A stretch of 64,000 nucleotides of DNA from Terrimonas ginsenosidimutans (GCF_022012415.1 NZ_JAKLTR010000003.1:62001-126000); one strand, 5' to 3'. Numbered from the stretch's first letter, positions 1 to 8,936 are shown. Numbers and translations are program-made. Notes: generated from the sequence alone by a model not told the origin.

Positions 1-198
1 CATATCGCCGGTTTCCATGTATTCCTGGATCAGGCGTAGCGGTCCGAAGAAGAAATGTCCCAGAATCAGGATCAGTCCAACAAAATAAAGCGGGAATGCG
101 GGCCAGAAGCCGGCTGCATAGTTAACATAGCCACCGAGTACGGCAAGCACGATGCCTATCCAGAGGCGATACTTGATCAAAAGGTTGTAAAACTTCAT
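1..198 (-). CDS. small membrane protein, 3' end cut by window edge
   Basis: Reading leftward from an ATG at 198, 66 codons stay open to the window edge. The protein begins MKFYNLLIKYRLW and has two closely spaced hydrophobic stretches (about residues 13-28 and 33-50), followed by a more polar segment containing GPLRLIQEYMETGDM. Two N-terminal membrane helices followed by an amphipathic segment would fit a membrane-anchored protein whose soluble part (possibly TPR-like) lies outside the window, but the soluble part cannot be seen. A copy of the dispersed gaatgaacac-type repeat lies just upstream (217-255). No family is assigned. Confidence 0.6.
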   Translation of the reverse strand, partial: MKFYNLLIKYRLWIGIVLAVLGGYVNYAAGFWPAFPLYFVGLILILGHFFFGPLRLIQEYMETGDM

Positions 199-216
199 AA
201 GGCCGCAAAGATAATA

Positions 217-255
217 CGCGAATGAACACCAATGGCCGCGAATAAGCGCGAATAG
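217..255. repeat. dispersed gaatgaacac/ggccgcgaat repeat, copy 1
   Basis: This copy reads cgcgaatgaacaccaatgg, then ccgcgaataagcgcgaatag. It is one of six clusters in the window built from the units cgcgaatgaacacgaat and ggccgcgaat. It sits between the truncated membrane-protein gene and the VOC gene. Confidence 0.7.
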
Positions 256-375
256 AGTCTGTTTGGTTGAAAGTCCTTCAGAATGGCCTGGTATGTATTT
301 GTTTAACTATGTTGAATAGAATATAACTAATTCTATTTTAGTCTTTTAGGGTTCTTTAGCGGGCACTGGTGTTCC

Positions 376-410
376 TTCGCGATTCGTGGCCATTAGTGTT
401 CATTCGCGTC
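376..410. repeat. dispersed gaatgaacac repeat, copy 2, overlapping a stop codon
   Basis: Read on the minus strand this is gacgcgaatgaacactaat followed by ggccacgaatcgcgaa. The last five codons and the TAA of the VOC gene (stop at 393-395) lie inside it, so the repeat supplies the C-terminal residues DANEH and the stop. The same placement at a 3' gene end recurs for three other genes in this window. Confidence 0.7.
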
Positions 411-851
411 ATTAATTTCGAGCCAATACCCATCAGGATCCCGGAACCAGATCTGTTTTACCCCGTCCGGACGGGTAGTGACGGCTGATTGGGTACCGGC
501 CCAGTCTTCAAAAGGAACTTTATGGGCTTTCAGGCCAATGATGAAATCTTCGATGGATTGGACCGAAAAGCAGAGATGGGCGTTTTTATTGTGGGCTGTT
601 GGCTGGGCAGCTCCGCTGATAATATGCAGCTGGCTTTTGGCACCGATGCTGAACCAGGCGTGGCGGCCATCATGGAATGGTTCTGGAATTGTATCCAGGC
701 CGATCACCTGCTGGTAGAAACGGGTACTTTTTTCCAGGTCCACTACATAAATGGCGATATGATTGAGTTGGGGCATAGGCTTTTTTTGCTGAGCGTTTGC
801 GTGGTTGAGGCAGGCAAGTAAGACCGCTATGATGTATGGAAGTCTTTTCAT
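393..851 (-). CDS. secreted VOC-fold (glyoxalase/bleomycin-resistance-like) protein
   Basis: A 152-residue protein with an N-terminal export signal. MKRLPYIIAVLLACLNHANA is followed by QQKK, so signal peptidase I cleavage after ANA fits; LLAC could alternatively act as a lipobox. The rest is one vicinal oxygen chelate domain. It opens with LNHIAIYVVDLEKSTRFYQ, has QLHII mid-domain, and closes with DPDGYWLEIND. The His of NHIAIYV, the His of QLHII and the Glu of WLEIN match the usual metal ligands of the fold. VOC proteins include glyoxalases, dioxygenases and antibiotic-binding proteins; the substrate cannot be told here. Export is unusual for glyoxalase I-type enzymes and argues for an extracytoplasmic substrate. 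The C-terminal five codons are repeat-derived. Confidence 0.85.
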   Translation of the reverse strand: MKRLPYIIAVLLACLNHANAQQKKPMPQLNHIAIYVVDLEKSTRFYQQVIGLDTIPEPFHDGRHAWFSIGAKSQLHIISGAAQPTAHNKNAHLCFSVQSIEDFIIGLKAHKVPFEDWAGTQSAVTTRPDGVKQIWFRDPDGYWLEINDANEH

Positions 852-936
852 AGCACTAAAAGTATTTTAAAATATAAAAACGACAATGGGCAACAGAACA
901 TATTCGCTCTGTTGCCCATTGTTTAATGTTGACCGA

Positions 937-1446
937 TCACTTTAGGCTTAAAGATTTCAGGTAAAGAATTCCCTGGCAACGGTGCTGGATCTCCTGGTCT
1001 ATATACCTTAAAACAAAGGAGTATACCGGGCCTGAGCCAAGACCGAAAACAGTTTGTTTTTCATTCAGCCGCTCGATTGGCATATTCTCCCAAAGGCGAT
1101 TGATCTCTTCGGTTGTATCATCCCATCGCGTCAGCAGATCTTTCTTATTCAGTGGTTTCGCTATTGTATTCCATGACCGGCTAAAGCTGCCTGTCGGTTG
1201 CCAGTGTCCGCTCGTAATACCGATTGCTGCGGGGATACTCATGCTGATGATCTCCCAGGCAAGCTCTGAAAATGGTTTCATGCCGTCCATAGAATAAAAG
1301 AACAGGTGATCTTCCGGGAAAGATTCGATTAACTGCCTGGTCTGCAATCGTTCATCCTGCCAGTAGGCCAGCATAACTTCTGGTGTGATTGAAATAGGTT
1401 GGGTGGAATTCGTCTGTGTCGTCGTTTTGCTCATCGTTGTCGTCAT
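937..1446 (-). CDS. DinB-like protein, divergent paralogue
   Basis: The open frame reaches 1656, but its first 70 codons run through dispersed repeats and look non-coding. The ATG at 1446 gives 169 residues that align with the neighbouring DinB protein. Shared segments include EDHLFFYSMDGMKPFSELAWE against the neighbour's DEHLFTFSVGGMRPFGELVLE, and DQEIQHRCQGILYL against DNEIHHRGQGYVYL. DinB/YfiT proteins are four-helix bundles, usually binding a divalent metal through three His and often acting as thiol-dependent transferases. Here the HHRGQ motif has become QHRCQ (Q154, C157), so metal binding is doubtful. A tandem duplication with divergence of this copy is the simplest reading. The two DinB genes run in the same direction with a repeat-filled ~200-bp gap. 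Confidence 0.75.
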   Translation of the reverse strand: MTTTMSKTTTQTNSTQPISITPEVMLAYWQDERLQTRQLIESFPEDHLFFYSMDGMKPFSELAWEIISMSIPAAIGITSGHWQPTGSFSRSWNTIAKPLNKKDLLTRWDDTTEEINRLWENMPIERLNEKQTVFGLGSGPVYSFVLRYIDQEIQHRCQGILYLKSLSLK

Positions 1447-1493
1447 ATCTAAAGTATTTGCAGTTGAGAAATTAGTTGGTACGCCAATAATGC

Positions 1494-1541
1494 ACGAAAA
1501 CGCGAATAGTTCACTAATGGCTGCGAATTTTCGCGAATGAT
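1494..1541. repeat. dispersed repeat, degenerate copy 3
   Basis: This copy contains cacgaaaacgcgaatagttc, then actaatggctgcgaattt, then tcgcgaatga. It is a decayed version of the same unit and lies between the two DinB genes. Confidence 0.55.
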
Positions 1542-1612
1542 GTCCTACAGTGCTGGTTCTTCGTGAAAATGAAGCTAAATATCTCTGATAGTTTGCTCCC
1601 TGTTTAAACGAC

Positions 1613-1662
1613 CCATTCGTGTTCATTCGCGGCCATTCGCGGCCATTGGCGGTCATTCGCGT
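1613..1662. repeat. dispersed repeat, copy 4, supplying the DinB stop codon
   Basis: On the minus strand it reads cgcgaatgaccgccaatgg, then two ggccgcgaat units, then gaacacgaat. The final codons of the upstream DinB gene (RE-stop, TGA at 1653-1655) are the gcgaatga of this repeat. Confidence 0.7.
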
Positions 1663-2171
1663 TCCCAGAAGTAAGGAGGCTCAATGTTCAGCGCTCTCAG
1701 GTAAACGTATCCCTGTCCGCGGTGATGGATCTCATTATCGATCACATAGAACAGCAGCCAGTGCATAGAGCCGGGCCATTGGCCGAAGGCGACATCTTCT
1801 TCCTGCATGCGTTCAGGCGTCAGATCCTGCCAGATGCGTTGCAGTTCTTTGGTAGAGAGGTCCCAGCGGTCGAGGAGTTCCTTTTTGGTCGTTGGTTTAT
1901 CTTTCCACTGAGCGAGCGCGGGCAGCTCTTCTGTTTTCTTCCATTCTTTATAGGCCGCACCATGCAGCGAAGGGACGCCCATTTCCAGGAATTCGAGTAC
2001 GAGTTCGCCAAAAGGGCGCATTCCGCCAACGGAAAAAGTAAAGAGATGTTCGTCCGGGTATTTTTCGATCATCTTGCGGGTGAGATTGCGATGCCCCATC
2101 CAGTGTTTGAATACCTGGTCCATGGTAAGTGCGGTGGCGGTTGATGCCGGGTTCAATGTTGCTGTTGACAT
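1653..2171 (-). CDS. DinB family protein
   Basis: A 172-residue cytoplasmic protein starting at ATG 2171. The C-terminal part holds the family signature IDNEIHHRGQGYVYLRALNI (residues 144-163), with H149, H150, R151 and G152 intact. The position of the first signature His (often HEIHHRGQ) is N146 here. The N-terminal helices contain EHLFTFSVGGMRPFGEL. DinB-like proteins are damage- or stress-linked in some bacteria, and many are thiol-dependent transferases using bacillithiol or mycothiol; the actual substrate is not predictable. A second, more divergent copy follows downstream on the same strand. The last two residues and the stop derive from a dispersed repeat. Confidence 0.85.
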   Translation of the reverse strand: MSTATLNPASTATALTMDQVFKHWMGHRNLTRKMIEKYPDEHLFTFSVGGMRPFGELVLEFLEMGVPSLHGAAYKEWKKTEELPALAQWKDKPTTKKELLDRWDLSTKELQRIWQDLTPERMQEEDVAFGQWPGSMHWLLFYVIDNEIHHRGQGYVYLRALNIEPPYFWERE

Positions 2172-2583
2172 ATTCGTTGGTTTTATGGTTTATGATCTCG
2201 TTGACCATACAAAGCAACGAAGGGCTAGTGACAGCCCTGTGTCAACAGCATCAGGCGATTTCAAAATATTTTCAGGGATAGGATTTTGCAGCCATGAGTG
2301 AGCATAATACGTTGATTATTTTCGGTTTAACAGGTGTTAGAGCAGTGTTTGATGTGTTCTTGATCTGTTGCTGTAGTAGGTTCACGCGCACTTCTAAGTG
2401 TTTTTGCAAGCAGAAACGACCTGATCGGATTGCATGGGGTGGTGAGGAGTATCAGCTATAGAATTAGCGAAGGCTGATAAAGGAGCGGCAGAATCTGTTT
2501 TAATGGAAAGGAAATTCGCATGGAAACCGTTATTTTTGCGCCCCTGCTTGTCAGCCATAGCGTTAGTGAAGGTTGATAAGTCT
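2172..2583. other. gene-free interval before tRNA-Arg
   Basis: About 410 bp with no convincing reading frame on either strand. A short direct repeat is visible: agcgaaggctgataaag at about 2466 and agtgaaggttgataag at about 2565. No recognisable promoter elements were found for either flanking gene. Confidence 0.5.
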
Positions 2584-2655
2584 GGTCCCGTAGTTCAATG
2601 GATAGAATAGAAGTTTCCTAAACTTTTGATACAGGTTCGATTCCTGTCGGGACTA
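2584..2655 (+). tRNA. tRNA-Arg (anticodon CCT)
   Basis: A full cloverleaf can be drawn. The acceptor stem is ggtcccg paired with cgggact, with discriminator A at 2655. The D arm begins after ta. The anticodon stem is gaagt/acttt around loop ttcctaa, giving anticodon CCT. The T arm is acagg-ttcgatt-cctgt. CCA is not encoded. The genes directly downstream are of accessory (immunity) type, so the tRNA may mark an insertion point, but no integrase or att duplication was seen. Confidence 0.93.
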
Positions 2656-2689
2656 CAACCTTTAATTCTTACAGGAATCAGAATGATTT

Positions 2690-2733
2690 AAAAAGCCTGA
2701 AAGTCGTTGACTTTTAGGCTTTTCTCGTTTTTC
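2690..2733 (+). terminator. intrinsic terminator after tRNA-Arg
   Basis: The stem aaaagcctgaaagtc / acttttaggctttt with loop gttg is followed by a T-rich tail (ctcgttttt). It sits 35 bp beyond the tRNA. Confidence 0.8.
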
Positions 2734-3078
2734 GCCAGGTTTTAATTCCTGCAGCAAACAGGCGGTTGGTTTTCAGTCTTTTCAAAAAGCTCAAACGAAA
2801 TTTGTATGGTGAATGGCAGAAGTGTAGCGTTACATGAGAGCTCCGGTGTTTTTCAACACTGCTCCGCGCCGCCTGTTTTTGGCAAACTGTTCGTACGGGA
2901 AATTAGAACTATTAACATCGGCTATAAGGCACCGAGTGATTTTGCGCTCTTAGTACTCCAACGAACTGCACGAAAATTGAAGGTAATGTCAGGCTCCCAG
3001 CGGCTTGCGCCTGTTTCGAATTTGAGTTAAAGAAGAAAGGAAAGATTTTTCTTTTAAGTAAAACGGATTTATAGTACA

Positions 3079-3561
3079 ATGATTAGGCATTTCAATTATT
3101 ATTTAACCGGAGCAGGGTGGGCGGAAGCGCGGTTCGTTAGTGACTCACAGGAAATCTCTTTTGAGGTTTCTTATCTTAGTGATCCTCTCTTTGAACTTTG
3201 TACTGGGCTTGCATCGCTATCAGATGGCTCCAAAACAGAATTAGACATTGTATTTGCGGATGAGCCTGGAGAGCATTGTCTTTATCTCAGAAAAATTGAT
3301 AATTTTCTGTTAACAGAGATATATTGGTCTGATGAATGGTCGCTCTTACAGGGCGAACAAAGGCTGCCAACTGATACGCAACCTATATACAGGGAGGAGG
3401 GCACCATTCAAAATTTCAGTACTGTTGTCTTTGAAGGTATTCGAGATTTACTTAATTGACATTCTCATGAGGAGTATAAGGAAAAATGGATAAATCATGA
3501 ATTTCCAGCTGAGGCTTTTGAAGGACTTAATGTAATTACATCTTTAATGAACGGCAGATAA
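3079..3561 (+). pseudogene. unrecognised immunity-like protein interrupted by in-frame TGA
   Basis: From ATG 3079 a 126-codon frame ends at TGA 3457-3459, but the same frame then stays open for 33 more codons with protein-like content (HSHEEYKEKWINHEFPAEAF and onward to SLMNGR) before TAA at 3559-3561. The likely ancestral product is about 160 residues with the TGA replacing a sense codon. The protein begins MIRHFNYYLTGAGWAEARF, is acidic and lacks a signal peptide. Its small size, its composition and the SUKH gene 38 bp downstream suggest a polymorphic-toxin immunity protein, which is inference from context. Either a 126-residue protein is still made or the gene is dead. Confidence 0.6.
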
Positions 3562-3599
3562 TTTTTGTTAATGAGTTTTAAAACCGAGGATCTCAGTAA

Positions 3600-4229
3600 A
3601 TGAAAGAAAAGCTCCAAGATGTTCTTGCAAAAACACGTTGCCTGGGGTGTGACACCCATGAGTTAATCTTTGCTCCCCCGGCAGAGGAACAAGAGGTAGC
3701 GATAGTCGAAGAAATGCTGAAGTTGCAAATCCCGGACGATTTCAGAGCCATCCTAAGAAGTTTATCGGCGAAGGTTCAATGCACCTGGGTTCTTCCCGAT
3801 GATTTTACCCTACCTAATGAGTTTAGGGGGCTGTTTTGTGGCAACATGAATTGGGGGCTTGATTCTTTAAAAGAATTAAACGATAATAAAGATGGCTGGA
3901 TAAGGGAAGTATTTCCAAATCCAGGCGACTCTTACGACAAGATATGGCATAATAAATTTGTATTTCAGGAAGTTGGAAACGGTGACTTTCTTTCTATTGA
4001 TCTGTCTCCAGAAAATACAGGGAAAATCATTTATTTGAGTCACGATGATGGTGAAGGGCACGGCTACACGATGGCCAACTCATTTACTGAATTTCTTGCC
4101 AGATGGGTACAAATTGGATGTGTCGGCGCTGAAGATTGGCAATGGTTACCTTTTGTCGAATCAAAATCAAGCGGGATTGATCCGGAATGCCCAAATGCTA
4201 TCCTTTGGAGGAAAATGATTGGACTTTGA
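3600..4229 (+). CDS. SUKH (SMI1/KNR4) family immunity-type protein
   Basis: A 209-residue cytoplasmic protein. After an N-terminal helix comes the SUKH hallmark EEMLKLQIPDDFRAILRSL (about residues 37-56), then WGLDSLKEL, FVFQEVGNGDFLSIDL (about residues 120-135) and IIYLSHDDGEGH near 150. SUKH proteins are among the commonest immunity proteins of bacterial polymorphic toxins, neutralising nucleases and other toxin tips by direct binding. No toxin gene is adjacent; the RHS locus is 36 kb away and has its own candidate immunity gene. This is therefore an orphan immunity gene, as often found for protection against neighbours. It follows the interrupted 3079 gene in the same direction. Confidence 0.8.
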   Translation: MKEKLQDVLAKTRCLGCDTHELIFAPPAEEQEVAIVEEMLKLQIPDDFRAILRSLSAKVQCTWVLPDDFTLPNEFRGLFCGNMNWGLDSLKELNDNKDGWIREVFPNPGDSYDKIWHNKFVFQEVGNGDFLSIDLSPENTGKIIYLSHDDGEGHGYTMANSFTEFLARWVQIGCVGAEDWQWLPFVESKSSGIDPECPNAILWRKMIGL

Positions 4230-5086
4230 AAGCATCATATTTTATACTATTTATCTAATTACAGATAAGAATAGGTGGAGCGCCTCAACTGATACCTATT
4301 TTTCGCCTTCGATTTAAAATAAAACTTACAGACTGAATAAACGCTATAGAACAAAAACGCCAAGAGGCCCGATCCAGACCATCTCAATATTACTGTCACT
4401 AATTTCCTCAATCCTGTTAAACCGATTCGAATCTTCCTCATTGTTAATTTCCGGTTTATTTCTAGTGATGTAAAAAGCAAATTGGCATATGACAATACCG
4501 CCAAACTTGAGATGGATTTGAATGAACTCTCGGATGTCCCTTTTGGGTTTAAAACTTTAGTGAGTAAACTTTATTTTCCCATTTTTATAATGCTTGGCCC
4601 GGGCTTTGACAACATGTGAGTCACCGCACTCTTTTGTAAATCTATTTAAGGGAAGAGCGGCCGCCCGACAAGGCAAGACCCACAAGTCATCAAAAGTGCG
4701 ACCAATCAATAGTAACGCCTCTTTCCCGTCGCCATATTATTTGCACATAAAATCACTGTCAAAAAAATTGAATTTTAAAAAGATTCTTTATATTCATCTG
4801 TCGCTATACCACAAAAGATCAGGGAAAAGCAGTCAGTGAAATATGATGGATTGATAAACATATGCACGCTTTTGCTTCTGTATGATCAGCAAGGCATTGT
4901 CGACCGCAGCATGAGATCTAATCCGGATAAGTAATTCCCTGCTTTTGGACAGTTTTATAAGCGTTTTGTCTTTGCGGTCCTGCAACCTCCTCTTCCTATG
5001 TTATGTTTATACCGGCGATAAAACGCCTATCCACTTCCCTTGCAAAATCTACAGGTATCATCACACTCATTATCTAATCTTGATTC
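4230..5086. other. gene-free interval upstream of the M36 peptidase
   Basis: About 850 bp with no supported gene. On the plus strand a frame is open from about 4353 to the TGA near 4608 (segments such as VKPIRIFLIVNF and LNELSDVPFGFKTL), but it has no start codon at its 5' end and no recognisable motif. It could be a gene remnant or chance. The minus-strand 81-codon frame over 4259-4504 has no support either. The remaining AT-rich 450 bp presumably hold the promoter of the peptidase gene. Confidence 0.45.
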
Positions 5087-8000
5087 ATGCAATTAAAATT
5101 TTACATTGCCTGCGTTACTGCAAGTTTGCTGCTATGTGGCACGACTATCAAAGTGGAGGGTCAGTCGTTAAAAGGGTTACCCAATGAAGTTAAAACCAAT
5201 CGTGAACTGCTCGAGAAAAATGCATCGGCCTTAGGGATTTCCAAAGCCGATATTAATGATGCCATCATTACCGATATCTACACGGATAATGTAAGCGGCA
5301 TTACTTACCTGTATGTGCAACAGGCTTACCAGGGGATCAGGGTATACAATACAATAATTTCGGGTGCTATCAGGAATGGGCTGGTGCAATCGCGTCAGGG
5401 AGCATTTGTTCCGGATCTTAGAAATAAAATAAAGACCATCATACCATCGAAAACACCCATCGATGCTGTTCGTACATCCGCGAAACACCTGGAACTGAAT
5501 GACCGCGCGGCTTTCACCACCGTTTCGGATGATTTTTTGAACACAAAAAGTTATAAGATCAGCCGTTCGGGAATTGCTAAAAAAGATATTGAAACGACCT
5601 TGTTTTTTGTACCCGATGCAGATCGAAAAACATTAAAACTTGCCTGGAACGTCAGCATTGATGTGGCAGGCTCCAACGATTGGTGGAATGTGCGCATTGA
5701 TGCCTTGACCGGTGAATACCTTGAAAAAAATAACTGGACAGTGTATGAAGAAAATAATGAGATCCGTGAAAACAGCTTATCTGTCGGATCCGGGCGGAAA
5801 CAAAAAAAGCGGCTTTTTTCATGGGGTGCAGGTTTGCTGAGTCCTACCGGTCAAGCCGCCGGTAATACCCCTCCCAACGTGACCACTGCCACATACAGGG
5901 TGATCCCGTTTCCGTATGAAAGCCCAATACATGGTTCCTTTGCGAATAGCGTCAATCCATGGGAACTGGCGGGTCCAAGTAACAACGCAACTACTCATGG
6001 CTGGCATTTTGATGGCACCAATAACTATACGGTCACAAGAGGCAACAACGCTTTTGCCTTCCTGGATCGCGATAACAGTAATACGCCCAATGCGACCAAC
6101 AACTGGCCGGATACTTCTGCCACTCCCACACCGGATCTGAGTTTTATCCATACCCTGGAAGCCGGAGTTCAACCGCATCTGAGTATAGAAACAAAAAAAG
6201 CCGTGTTGGATAATTTGTTTTACTGGAATAATATTATTCATGATGTTACCTATCAGTATGGCTTTACGGAAGCAGCAGGTAATTTTCAAACAGATAACAT
6301 AGGGAGAGGTGGTACCGGCAATGATCATGTAATGGCCAATGCACAGGATAATTCAGGATATAATAATGCCAACTTCAGTACACCAGCGGACGGAAGCAGT
6401 GGCAGAATGCAGATGTACCTGTATAACACGCAGCCGCTTTTTTCGATCACCAGCCCAGTAAACATCACCAATATACCCACACGGGAGAACAGCTTTACAG
6501 CGCCCAACAAACTGGCGGATATCGGACCGCGCAGCGGTCTGGTGGTAGTGTATGATACTGATCCAACATATAACACTGCCTGTGCCGCTTCGCGTGATGC
6601 ATCCAGGCTGGCAGGTAAATTCGCGCTGATAGACGCAACAGTCTGCAACTTTATTTTAAAAGTCAAAAATGCCCAGAATGCCGGTGCGATCGGCGCGCTG
6701 CTGTATTATGATAACATTCTTGGCCTGGGCGGCACAGATGCTACCGTCACTATTCCCTGCATTTCAATAACGACAGCGACTGCCTCTACGATCATCAATT
6801 ACAATAACGCCAATATGCCGGTAAGCATCACACTCGAAGGCGGCATAAGAAGAGATGGAGACCTGGATAATGGTATAATCACACATGAATACGGACATGG
6901 TGTGTCGAACAGGCTGACCGGTGGTCCGGCCAATTCGGGCTGTTTAGGAAACGCAGAACAGGGTGGTGAAGGCTGGAGCGATTACCTGGCATTGATGTTA
7001 ACCACTGATTGGGCAAATACAGCCTTGAATGCAGGCGCCAATCCGCGGACAATGGGAAACTATGCATCGGAGATGGCCGTCAACGGCCCCGGGATCCGCC
7101 GCTATCCTTATTCTACCAATATGTCGATAAACCCGCTTACCTATGCGAACGTGGCTTCAAACACGGCGGTCCATGCCATTGGTGAAGTATGGTGCGCTGC
7201 ATTGTGGGACATGACCTGGAATATCATCCAGCAGACCAACAGCATTGAAACCAACATTTATAATGCAGCAAGTACAAAAGGTAATGTAGTTGCGTTAAAC
7301 CTGGTCATGACCGGGATGAAATTGCAGACATGCTCACCCGGCTTTTTAGATGCAAGAGATGCCATCCTGATGGCTGATTCCATATTGTATAGCAACGAAC
7401 ACCGATGCGCCATCTGGAATGCATTTGCGAGGAGAGGAATGGGCTATAGTGCCAGACAGGGTTATAGTACAGTCGCCACAGATCAAACAGCGGCATTTGA
7501 CCTTCCTGCTACCTTGCGGGTCGCGTACAGCGGACCCGTACAACTGACTGAGTCTTCGCAGCGAACCATTACACATCAGCTTGCCTGCGATTGTGCTCCT
7601 TTGACCAATATGATCGTAAGAGATACGCTGCCAGCCGGCTTCACCTTTGTGAGCAGCTCACCCGCTGGCGCTACAGTGAATGGCAATGTGGTTAGTTTCC
7701 CTGCTACTTCCTTTGCGGCCAGTGAAGCAAAAACATTTTCCATTACCGTACAAACGCCATCGATCAGCTGTCTGGTCAATACACCAGTCAATGATGACCG
7801 GGACGCTAATACTTCCGGTGGTTTGGTATCAGCCGGTACGTCTGGATGGGTTAGTAATACAACCTATTCTCACAGTCCTGTTAACTCCTGGTTCAGCAGA
7901 ACTCCTGCCACCCCTTCCGAGAATACACTGACTTCTCCTGTCCTGACCCCTGTTGCCGGCACAAGCCTTAGTGTGCTGTCTTTCTGGCACCATTACAATA

Positions 8001-8911
8001 CCGAACTTGGTTATGACGGAGGCGTGATAGAATATTCCATCAACGGCGGGACCACCTGGCTGGACGCGTCGCCATTGATCATCCTTGGCAACTATCCGGC
8101 TCTTACCCTGGGTTCCGGTACGGCTCTTGTTGGACGACGCGCGTTCTCGGGCACCAATTATACGTTCACTCCTGTGATGGTTGATCTTAGCTCTCTTGGC
8201 ACAACACCTGTGCAGTTCCGGTTCAGGAGTGTTAGTGATTCAGGCCTGGGTATAGACGGCTGGTATATAGATGATATTGTAAAAACCGACGGCTGCGGCG
8301 GCTTCTTAAAAACAGGTATTTATACAAGTGGCGGCGCATTTGTAGACACTATGTCCACACCGGTCTTCCTGACAGCAGGTGGTGTTTTGCCGGTAACCTG
8401 GCTGGGCTTTACGGCGCAGATCGTCAATAGGGAAACTGCTTTGCAATGGAAGGTGACCAACGAAGTCAATGTGAACCGTTACGAAGTGGAATACGCAACT
8501 GATGGAAGAAGTTTTGAAAAACTGTTTGAAGTACAGCCCAGTTCATCAGCGAGCGCTGATAAAACATACAATCAGAAGCATGCATCGCCTGCGGCAGGTA
8601 ATAATTACTATCGGATAAAACAGCTTGATCATGACGGACGCAGCAGTTATAGCAGGACAAGACTGGTGACAATGGAATCTGCAGATAATATCATTGTCAG
8701 TCCAAATCCGGCACAATCAATCGTCCGTATCCAATCAGCTACCGCGATGAAAAGCATCCAGGTGATCAATGTAGCCGGCCAGCCGGTGCTTACAGCAAAT
8801 CCGTTGAGTAACAGCCATAGCCTGAATGTTGCCGCATTGCCGCCAGGTACTTACGCGGTAAGAATAGAAACAAACAACAAAATTGTTATACAAAAACTGG
8901 TAAAGCAATAA
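5087..8911 (+). CDS. secreted M36 (fungalysin-type) metallopeptidase with T9SS-type C-terminal domain
   Basis: A 1274-residue exported zinc peptidase. A signal peptide (about residues 1-26) precedes an FTP-type propeptide (to about 210). The catalytic domain carries HEYGH at 600-604 and GEGWSD with E628 as third zinc ligand, the M36 arrangement; GGPANSGCLG between them is also typical. A PA domain is inserted before the active site (about 480-590). Beyond it lie a DUF11-like segment (NMIVRDTLPAGFTFV, about 815-895), a MAM/immune-inhibitor-A-like lectin fold (about 930-1080), a Bacteroidota region (LPVTWLGFTA, about 1105-1195) and a type A sorting domain (VSPNPAQSIVRIQS to QKLVKQ). The C-terminus points to type IX secretion and surface attachment or release. 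The gene stands alone with its own strong terminator. Role: degradation of extracellular protein. Confidence 0.95.
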   Translation: MQLKFYIACVTASLLLCGTTIKVEGQSLKGLPNEVKTNRELLEKNASALGISKADINDAIITDIYTDNVSGITYLYVQQAYQGIRVYNTIISGAIRNGLVQSRQGAFVPDLRNKIKTIIPSKTPIDAVRTSAKHLELNDRAAFTTVSDDFLNTKSYKISRSGIAKKDIETTLFFVPDADRKTLKLAWNVSIDVAGSNDWWNVRIDALTGEYLEKNNWTVYEENNEIRENSLSVGSGRKQKKRLFSWGAGLLSPTGQAAGNTPPNVTTATYRVIPFPYESPIHGSFANSVNPWELAGPSNNATTHGWHFDGTNNYTVTRGNNAFAFLDRDNSNTPNATNNWPDTSATPTPDLSFIHTLEAGVQPHLSIETKKAVLDNLFYWNNIIHDVTYQYGFTEAAGNFQTDNIGRGGTGNDHVMANAQDNSGYNNANFSTPADGSSGRMQMYLYNTQPLFSITSPVNITNIPTRENSFTAPNKLADIGPRSGLVVVYDTDPTYNTACAASRDASRLAGKFALIDATVCNFILKVKNAQNAGAIGALLYYDNILGLGGTDATVTIPCISITTATASTIINYNNANMPVSITLEGGIRRDGDLDNGIITHEYGHGVSNRLTGGPANSGCLGNAEQGGEGWSDYLALMLTTDWANTALNAGANPRTMGNYASEMAVNGPGIRRYPYSTNMSINPLTYANVASNTAVHAIGEVWCAALWDMTWNIIQQTNSIETNIYNAASTKGNVVALNLVMTGMKLQTCSPGFLDARDAILMADSILYSNEHRCAIWNAFARRGMGYSARQGYSTVATDQTAAFDLPATLRVAYSGPVQLTESSQRTITHQLACDCAPLTNMIVRDTLPAGFTFVSSSPAGATVNGNVVSFPATSFAASEAKTFSITVQTPSISCLVNTPVNDDRDANTSGGLVSAGTSGWVSNTTYSHSPVNSWFSRTPATPSENTLTSPVLTPVAGTSLSVLSFWHHYNTELGYDGGVIEYSINGGTTWLDASPLIILGNYPALTLGSGTALVGRRAFSGTNYTFTPVMVDLSSLGTTPVQFRFRSVSDSGLGIDGWYIDDIVKTDGCGGFLKTGIYTSGGAFVDTMSTPVFLTAGGVLPVTWLGFTAQIVNRETALQWKVTNEVNVNRYEVEYATDGRSFEKLFEVQPSSSASADKTYNQKHASPAAGNNYYRIKQLDHDGRSSYSRTRLVTMESADNIIVSPNPAQSIVRIQSATAMKSIQVINVAGQPVLTANPLSNSHSLNVAALPPGTYAVRIETNNKIVIQKLVKQ

Positions 8912-8936
8912 CACCGGAATTATAGGTTTGTCTGAA

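Noticed and set aside
2806-3030. 74-codon plus-strand frame after the tRNA terminator
   Set aside because: No motif, ordinary composition for a non-coding interval, no orthologue-like features.
4259-4504. 81-codon minus-strand frame with a hydrophobic stretch
   Set aside because: No homology, no neighbour, and the opposite strand also has an unexplained open stretch; not supportable.
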